A stretch of DNA of 64,000 nt, from assembly GCF_037450285.1 (NCBI RefSeq), contig NZ_JAQISN010000001.1, positions 1,674,001-1,738,000 of the forward strand, written 5' to 3'. The notes under the pieces were generated by a model that saw only the letters and a list, made by a program, of their open reading frames with translations, searched no databases and was not told the origin of the DNA. The translations under genes and the position numbers were made by a program. This DNA is from Erwinia sp. SLM-02 (GTDB lineage Bacteria; Pseudomonadota; Gammaproteobacteria; Enterobacterales; Enterobacteriaceae). Below, piece by piece: positions 58,891 to 64,000 of this stretch. Position 1 is the stretch's first letter. Every line of letters begins with the position of its first letter.

Positions 58891-60822
58891 TTATAGTTTT
58901 ATATCACCAAGTATATTTTTATTCTTACGTAGCCATGATGGGTTAAAGTGCCCAGCATCTGCATACATAAATTCACCATTATCAGTCAATTTACATGTTT
59001 CTGAACCACAGACCTTATCATATATATTTATAATTTGTGCACCTGAACTCTGCGCTTTTGACGCCAAAGTTCCAATGAAGTCAACCTGATCTCTATCCAT
59101 GCTAACACTGACGGTTTCATGTGGATTGTAGCTCAGTAATGGTTGCAACCTCATCCGATAAATGCCAGGAAACACATCTGTGATGTATGGAGCATCTTTA
59201 ATGAAGTAGACATTTTTACCCATTTTAGTAAGTTCTTTAATAGTGGTCATCAGGCTACTTATAGCAAGATTCATTCCATTTTCGGAGTTGATAGAAAATT
59301 TTCCGCTATCATCTTTATAAAAGTAATCTTTTTTGCTAAAGAAGTACATATACCATGCACCACCTATAACGACATTCTTGACGCCGCTATCTTTGATTTT
59401 TTGATAGGCTGAATCCCTCATATCCCAGCAGCTTTTCCTGCGCTGATCGTCTGTATAAACATTCTTTATAGGTATGCACCCACCTCCAGCAGCTATAACG
59501 ACACCAGGAGGATTTGAAGTATTATTGAGCCTATCATCAATATATTCAGCTAAATTTGCTATATGGGAATCGCCAATGAAAACATATGAGTTATCTGGTT
59601 TGGGCATCATAGTGTAGATCCCTGTGCCATTGTTGTTAAACTCATGGAGACCGAATTTTTCGTGATTCGCTTTAAGGAAAGACCATTCGGATTCACTGGG
59701 TAATACCATCTCATTTATTCTTGACTTAGATCCCATCAGATAAAAAGATAGCAAAGGTATTGCTATCATTGCAAAAAACAACTGATATGACACGGACAGT
59801 TTTTTTCTGTGTATAGGCTTTTCAATTATAGAGTAAATTCCGACCGCTATAACAAGAGAGGCAATAATACAAAGCACGTTAGCCTTGTCAGATGCACGAC
59901 CAATTAAGATCGATGCAAAGCTCATTAACGGCCAGTGAACAAGGTATAGCGGGTAACTAATAAGGCCAATAAAGACAACTGATTTTATTGATAACCATTT
60001 ACCAACAATAGTATTTTCACTAAAAAATATAATTAACGCCGACCCTAAAACCACAGGAATAGCATAAAATCCAGGAAATAACTTTTGAGACGGAATAAGG
60101 AAAATAGAAAGGAGAACGATTATTAACCCACATAATGCCAGACCCCCTCTTACTTTCGGGTTTAAATCCTTTATTGTTTTATCTGTATAAATAACAGAAA
60201 GAAGACTCCCCACCATCAATTCCCAAGACCTTCCAAGAGGTGAGTAATAAGCTGCCGCAGGGTTGTTCGAAATATCGTAAACATTAATACAAAAAGATGC
60301 GATTATGAAAAATAAAATTCCTTTTACTTCTATTTTTCGCTTAACAAAAAACGCTATTATAAATGGCCAGAAAATATAAAACTGCTCCTCTATTGACAAG
60401 CTCCATATGTGCAGAGTTGGCTTGAATATTGAAGCTTTGTCAAAATATCCATCTTCACTCCAAAGTAAAAAATTCTCAGTAAATAAACTTGAAAATATTA
60501 CGTGTTTAAGCGTTATTGAAAACTCTGAAGTAGACAACAAAAACCATGATAAAAACAAAACACCTAAAATGGTAATTATTAACGCAGGATATATCCTCCG
60601 AATTCTTTTTTTATAAAATGATGCGAGTGAAAAATCCCCTCTTATTAATTCTTTCCGTATTATTGTTGTTATTAAAAAACCAGAAATGACAAAAAAAATG
60701 TCAACTCCAATATATCCACTTCTGAAAAAATTAGGGAGCGCGTGATAAAAAAGCACTGACATCACCGCGATCGCTCGCAAGCCATCAATATCTGGCCTAT
60801 ATGCTAAGTTATTTCTTGACAT
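58891..60822 (-). CDS. OafA/YrhL-type O-acyltransferase (AT3 plus SGNH domains)
   Basis: A 643-residue membrane protein. The N-terminal acyltransferase-3 part (about 1-370, ten or eleven helices) starts YRPDIDGLRAIAVMSVLFYH with the catalytic-type His, and has HIWSLSIEEQFYIFWPFI. The C-terminal SGNH hydrolase-like domain faces the periplasm and contains FIGDSHIANL (nucleophile near residue 418) and the late ADAGHFNPSW with the Asp and His. Such enzymes acetylate O-antigen, capsule or peptidoglycan sugars and change serotype or phage receptors. GC content is far below the flanks. A duplicated SOS promoter lies about 240 bp upstream in the same direction. Confidence 0.9.
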   Translation of the reverse strand: MSRNNLAYRPDIDGLRAIAVMSVLFYHALPNFFRSGYIGVDIFFVISGFLITTIIRKELIRGDFSLASFYKKRIRRIYPALIITILGVLFLSWFLLSTSEFSITLKHVIFSSLFTENFLLWSEDGYFDKASIFKPTLHIWSLSIEEQFYIFWPFIIAFFVKRKIEVKGILFFIIASFCINVYDISNNPAAAYYSPLGRSWELMVGSLLSVIYTDKTIKDLNPKVRGGLALCGLIIVLLSIFLIPSQKLFPGFYAIPVVLGSALIIFFSENTIVGKWLSIKSVVFIGLISYPLYLVHWPLMSFASILIGRASDKANVLCIIASLVIAVGIYSIIEKPIHRKKLSVSYQLFFAMIAIPLLSFYLMGSKSRINEMVLPSESEWSFLKANHEKFGLHEFNNNGTGIYTMMPKPDNSYVFIGDSHIANLAEYIDDRLNNTSNPPGVVIAAGGGCIPIKNVYTDDQRRKSCWDMRDSAYQKIKDSGVKNVVIGGAWYMYFFSKKDYFYKDDSGKFSINSENGMNLAISSLMTTIKELTKMGKNVYFIKDAPYITDVFPGIYRMRLQPLLSYNPHETVSVSMDRDQVDFIGTLASKAQSSGAQIINIYDKVCGSETCKLTDNGEFMYADAGHFNPSWLRKNKNILGDIKL

Positions 60823-61062
60823 AACTATCCCGTAAAGTGTTGATGTGTATAACGTTATTTTATTGTGAGGAATTGTTTAAAACTATAACAGAACATCGCA
60901 AAATAAATCAATGCATTACGAACCATACTACTCACTTAGCTCGTGCGCCGCTTAACTGGCAAGAAACAAATCGCTGGGATGACACCATTTTTCTAATAAA
61001 AATCATAATTTTAATTACTTTGTTATTCATTTGGGTGTTGCGTCCCTATCTACCAACGATGG

Positions 61063-61110
61063 TTATCGAGCCCAGTTAATATGAATAGGGCTTTCATAGC
61101 GGCGTGGCAT
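61063..61110 (-). pseudogene. Truncated second copy of the 79-residue SOS gene start
   Basis: On the minus strand an ATG reads MPRRYESPIHINWAR-stop. The first codons and the 40 bp upstream match the start of the gene at 58472-58711 (MPRYYEIP), including the GGGCATC before the ATG and a LexA box. After about six codons the similarity ends, so this is a 5' fragment left by duplication and replacement. Confidence 0.75.
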
Positions 61111-61132
61111 GATGCCCTACTGTTAGATTTAA

Positions 61133-61148
61133 CTGTATGTAAATACAG
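61133..61148 (-). promoter_or_regulatory. Second LexA box, duplicated promoter
   Basis: CTGTATGTAAATACAG is another perfect CTGT-N8-ACAG box at the same distance from the truncated start as in the first copy. Transcription from it would run through the fragment towards the acyltransferase gene. Confidence 0.8.
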
Positions 61149-61504
61149 CACTATCGCTTTCAGAGAGGGCTCAAGAGGTGCTGGCGGGGTTTAGGGTAAT
61201 TGATTGACAAGCAAGAATATTTAGCAAATAAGGCTCCCTGGCATCAGCTGACATGTAGTTGATCATTTGGTAGGTCATCCTCAATTCAAGAAACTACTAA
61301 TTTTTCATAACAGCCAAAAGTATTAAAATTAATGATATTTTTTAATCCACGACTTAGATAAACGACAGAGCAAAAAAACGAATCTAAATAAATTCAATAA
61401 CTTAAGTGATAAGCTGAAATATTATCTTGCATATTCATACAGTTTACTTACATTACGATAGAGGATATGTAAAAAACACTTATGATTTATAGGATAGAAT
61501 TTCT
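61149..61504. other. AT-rich non-coding stretch
   Basis: These 356 bp hold no recognisable gene. They probably contain the promoter of the DUF1796 gene; an AGGA-like site near 61491 precedes its ATG. Confidence 0.5.
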
Positions 61505-62266
61505 ATGTCAATCACAGAGCTAATCAATAAAACTCAATCCAAAATTTCTTATTTCCACAGCGTGTTATTGTGTAAGTTTAAAAAAAACAATGATTTTACT
61601 TGGTTGTCATTAGGCGAAAATTGCCTGTCGGATGATATTTTACAGAGGCATCATAGAAAAAGTTACAGTTCTGTATTTTCATCCGGAAGATCGAATATTG
61701 ATTACATACTCGACATGGAAAATGATAATTACGAAAACTTATTAAATAAAGAACATCTATATACAGCAACTATTGGTAATGAGCACGTAGTAAGATCAAA
61801 TTATTACGATAAAAGCTCAGTTCATTACCATGAACTTCATATGAATGGTTTTGAGTTCACTCACCACAACCCCCTTGATAAACCTGAACATGTTGATGCG
61901 TTCAAGCGAAGACTAACACGTATGACAAGCCAAAAAGGAAAATCTAATTTCATTTTCCTTTACCACCATCGACATTGTGATAATCAAAACCTTCTTCTTC
62001 TTAAAGAAAAACTAAAAATATTCCAGAAGTTTTATTCAACAGGCGGGAAAAAGTGCTTCATAATTTTCTTCTATCAGTCTCTAGTTAATGAAAACCTTAG
62101 AGGATTAAAATTAATAGAATCCACAGAGGGAATTTATGAATTTAAAATTGACACTCAGCATGAATGGGCCGGAGAAAATCAGGATGTTTTTTGGGCACGA
62201 GTTGATGATGACCTCATCGGAAAAATGCTAAACACCTCCTATAACCATATAAAATCTATGATTTAA
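61505..62266 (+). CDS. DUF1796 family putative papain-like cysteine peptidase
   Basis: A 253-residue cytoplasmic protein with the family opening WLSLGENCLSDDILQRH, where the Cys is the proposed nucleophile, and a later HHNPLDKPEHVDAFKRRL with LYHHRHCDNQNL. DUF1796 genes often occur in capsule and LPS clusters, but no reaction is known. It lies divergent from the acyltransferase gene and has very low GC. The ATG at 61505 starts MSITELINKTQ, with an AT-rich leader containing TAGGAT 9 nt upstream. A hairpin with ATGCCCCT arms (62290-62297 and 62326-62333) lies downstream. Confidence 0.75.
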   Translation: MSITELINKTQSKISYFHSVLLCKFKKNNDFTWLSLGENCLSDDILQRHHRKSYSSVFSSGRSNIDYILDMENDNYENLLNKEHLYTATIGNEHVVRSNYYDKSSVHYHELHMNGFEFTHHNPLDKPEHVDAFKRRLTRMTSQKGKSNFIFLYHHRHCDNQNLLLLKEKLKIFQKFYSTGGKKCFIIFFYQSLVNENLRGLKLIESTEGIYEFKIDTQHEWAGENQDVFWARVDDDLIGKMLNTSYNHIKSMI

Positions 62267-62407
62267 TCTAAGCAATTACCAATACATACATGCCCCTAAA
62301 CTTTAAAAATAATTAAAACTCGGTGAGGGGCATTAACGATATCCGCAGGATCACATCCTACTTAACATTCCCCCCGAACCGACAGTGATGGCAGCCTTGC
62401 GCTGCGC

Positions 62408-62698
62408 TTATGTCATTGCGCCATCATAGACAGCGACGAACCCAACTGATCCTTCGCAGGTTCCCCCGGCAACATCCTGACCCAGCAGTAACGGAGTCGC
62501 CCATTTTGTGAGATTGATTGCACTGGGGAATTCAAGCTGCAGCACCTCTCCATGCTGATTTTCAAATGCGCAGGGATGTTGAAGATACCGACATGCTGAT
62601 GATGTCCCACTCACCGGCAACGAATGTCGGTAATGCGTAATACGCCACTGAGCCCGATGGATAAAGGGCATACCAAACCTGACCCACTTCTGAAACAT
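62408..62698 (-). pseudogene. Possible gene remnant of unknown identity
   Basis: On the minus strand the frame ends FVAVYDGAMT-stop, while an overlapping frame carries YALPTFVAGEWDIISMSV. Joining the two with one frameshift near 62565 would give a continuous, plausible protein segment. I cannot name it. Its higher GC and position beside the truncated integrase suggest a degraded phage gene. Confidence 0.3.
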
Positions 62699-62707
62699 GA
62701 GTACTAG

Positions 62708-63364
62708 CAGTCAAACGATGCCGCTCCGGAAAAACAGAAAAACATGTGGCATTTTTTTGCCTATACCGGGATACGTCCTGGTGAACTTTGCGCACTGGGC
62801 TGGGACGATATCGATCTCACTACTGGAGAAGTTCACGTCAGTCGTAACCTTACTCAAGAAGGCATTTTCGGCCCACCAAAGACCGAATCCGGATACAGAA
62901 TAATAAAGCTGCTTGAGCCAGCGCTGGAAGCCCTGCGGGCTCAAAAGGAGCTAACAGGAAACGCACCTCAGGTACCAGTGACGATCCACCACAGAGAATT
63001 CGGTAAAACAGAAACGCAGAAGCTGAATTTTGTATTCATGCCGCGGATGCTGAAAGGCATGCAGGCCCCGCATTACTCCGTTAATTCGATAAAGTCACTT
63101 TGGGATGTTACTGTACGCAAAGCGGGTATCCGACGCCGACGCCCCTATCAACTGCGCCATACCTACGCGTGCTGGATGTTGTCAGCCGGTGCAAACCCTG
63201 CTTTTATAGCGAGTCAAATGGGTCATGAGAATGCAGAAATGGTTTTTCAGGTATATTCTTCCTGGATTACCGCCCTCGACAGCGATCAGGTTTCGTACCT
63301 GAATCAGCGCATTGGTGGTTATACGAGTGCCCCCATAGTGCCCCTGAAGGTAAACGGCAGGTAG
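62708..63364 (+). pseudogene. Tyrosine integrase, catalytic domain only
   Basis: The frame opens after a TAG at 62705 and continues to 63364 with phage-integrase catalytic sequence; the first ATG inside it is at 62744. Catalytic residues: Arg in FFAYTGIRPGELCALGW, Lys in FGPPKTESGYRIIKL, the Arg-His of YQLRHTYACWML (first His replaced by Tyr, as in many phage integrases), His in QMGHENAEMV and Tyr in VFQVYSSW. The core-binding and arm-binding N-terminal domains, normally about 150-180 residues, are absent. It points towards rstB and ends 29 bp before attR, the usual position for an integrase. Probably inactive for integration. Confidence 0.85.
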
Positions 63365-63392
63365 CTAACATGTTGATTTTTGAGTTATAAAG

Positions 63393-63413
63393 AATGAGAA
63401 AGCTGTTTATTCA
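63393..63413 (+). repeat. attR, right 21-bp direct repeat
   Basis: Identical to 55992-56012. The repeat supplies the ATG and first codons of the present rstB, so the element restored the reading frame of its target on integration. Confidence 0.93.
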
Positions 63414-64000
63414 GTTTTATCTGCTGCTGTTTGTCTGCTTCCTGGTGATGGCGATGCTGGTCGGGCTGGTGTACAAATTCACCGCCGAACGCGCCGGCCG
63501 CCAGTCGATGGACGATTTAATGAAGAGCTCGCTGTATCTGATGCGCAGCGAACTGCGGGAGATCCCACCCAGGGACTGGAACCGGACGATTAATAATCTC
63601 GACCTCAATCTTTCGTTTAAGCTGCACATCGAGCCGATGAGCAAATACCAGCTCGACCCACCGACGCTGCGCCGCCTGCGGGCGGGTGAGATTGTGGCTC
63701 TCGACGACGAATACACCTTCCTGCAACATATTCCGCGCAGCCATTACGTGCTGGCGGTCGGCCCGATCCCGTATCTTTTCTATCTGCACGAAATGCGCCT
63801 GCTGGATATCGCCCTGCTGGCGTTTATCGGTATTTCGCTGGCGCTGCCGGTGTTTATCTGGATGCGCCCGCACTGGCAGGACATGCTCAAGCTGGAGAAC
63901 GCCGCGCAGCGCTTCGGCCGGGGCCATCTGGACGAGCGTATTCATTTTGACAGCACCTCGAGCCTGCTGCGCCTGGGTGTCGCTTTCAACCAGATGGCCG
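63394..64000 (+). CDS. rstB: Sensor histidine kinase RstB, N-terminal part
   Basis: 202 codons are visible before the window ends. The start MRKLFIQFYLLLFVCFLVMA is a membrane segment. A periplasmic domain (about 35-135, with SLYLMRSELREIPPRDWNRT) follows, then a second membrane helix (LLDIALLAFIGISLALPVFI) and the beginning of HAMP (LKLENAAQRFGRGHLDERI). The kinase core is outside. In E. coli rstB directly follows rstA. Here the start lies in attR and is preceded by island DNA without a strong ribosome site (GAGTTATAAAGA), so its expression may be weaker or driven from the island. Confidence 0.95.
   Translation, partial: MRKLFIQFYLLLFVCFLVMAMLVGLVYKFTAERAGRQSMDDLMKSSLYLMRSELREIPPRDWNRTINNLDLNLSFKLHIEPMSKYQLDPPTLRRLRAGEIVALDDEYTFLQHIPRSHYVLAVGPIPYLFYLHEMRLLDIALLAFIGISLALPVFIWMRPHWQDMLKLENAAQRFGRGHLDERIHFDSTSSLLRLGVAFNQMA

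Larger units (their letters stand above)
55992..63413. mobile_element. Decayed integrative element at the rstA/rstB junction
   Basis: An AT-rich segment of about 7.4 kb is bounded by 21-bp direct repeats of the first codons of rstB. At the left end the repeat continues into a stop after eight codons; at the right end the full rstB sequence resumes. The right end carries an N-terminally deleted tyrosine integrase directed at rstB, as expected for an element that enters at this site. Contents: broken serine resolvase, membrane/coiled-coil protein, AriR-like protein, SOS-type pair, acyltransferase, DUF1796 protein and phage-like remnants. The loss of the integrase N-terminus suggests it can no longer move by itself. 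Confidence 0.9.

Noticed and set aside
60837..61079. 80-codon plus-strand frame between acyltransferase and the truncated SOS gene
   Set aside because: No ribosome site, no recognisable family; one hydrophobic run in AT-rich DNA is weak evidence.
62413..62795. Minus-strand frames as intact phage genes
   Set aside because: The plausible protein segments are in different frames and the upper one overlaps the integrase; at most a remnant.

Overview
The window looks like chromosome from an Enterobacterales bacterium, most likely Erwiniaceae (Erwinia/Pantoea-like). Housekeeping genes are close to their E. coli relatives by recalled sequence (fnr, uspE, smrA, pntAB, ydgH, arcD/ydgI, rstA/rstB, rhaBADM-rhaSR-rhaT, sotB, rluF, pepT). 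Accessory genes and the family of GC-rich repeats differ from E. coli. The genus is an inference. Most of the window is GC-rich; one segment of about 7.4 kb near the right end is clearly AT-rich.

Layout. 0-6 kb: a truncated hydroxyacid dehydrogenase, a MmyB-type regulator divergent from a DHA2 drug-efflux pump, glutaminase and the sugar exporter sotB. 6-15 kb: a complete L-rhamnose locus (rhaB-rhaA-rhaD-rhaM, rhaS-rhaR, rhaT) joined to aldA. Three RhaS-type operators with the same geometry lie before rhaB, rhaT and aldA, so uptake, breakdown to lactaldehyde and oxidation to lactate appear to form one regulon. 15-20 kb: an orphan SsuA-like binding protein, a small TonB-domain lipoprotein, a MalX-like PTS permease with a MalI-like repressor and matching operators, and rluF.

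20.4-26.3 kb is the most striking region. ssuD, sfnG and a flavoprotein form a sulfonate/sulfone operon. It is preceded by a sigma-54 type -24/-12 promoter and two palindromic activator sites. The divergent gene encodes a sigma-54 activator whose C-terminal half is an SsuA-like ligand-binding domain, so the ligand sensor of an ABC transporter appears fused to the transcription activator.

26-45 kb: an M20 peptidase/MFS pair with a LysR regulator, a YegP homologue, an orphan DppA paralogue divergent from pepT, a VOC protein, 2 kb of nested direct and inverted repeats with no recognisable gene (34.0-36.0 kb), an amino-acid binding protein, a methionine-aminotransferase homologue, two more LysR genes, DoxX, a PcaK/PcaQ pair, smrA, fnr and uspE. 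45-56 kb: a His/Met-rich DUF2946 protein with in-frame microsatellites next to a copper TonB receptor (oprC), a DUF2534 gene, pntAB, ydgH, arcD/ydgI, an unrecognised small gene and rstA.

56.0-63.4 kb: an AT-rich island sits exactly at the rstA/rstB junction, flanked by 21-bp direct repeats of the first codons of rstB. It carries a broken serine resolvase, a membrane/coiled-coil protein, an AriR-family Rcs connector, a LexA-controlled pair including a UmuD'-like protein without its active site, an O-acyltransferase, a DUF1796 protein, a second copy of the LexA-box promoter, and an N-terminally deleted tyrosine integrase. rstB is reconstituted at the right junction but loses its overlap with rstA.
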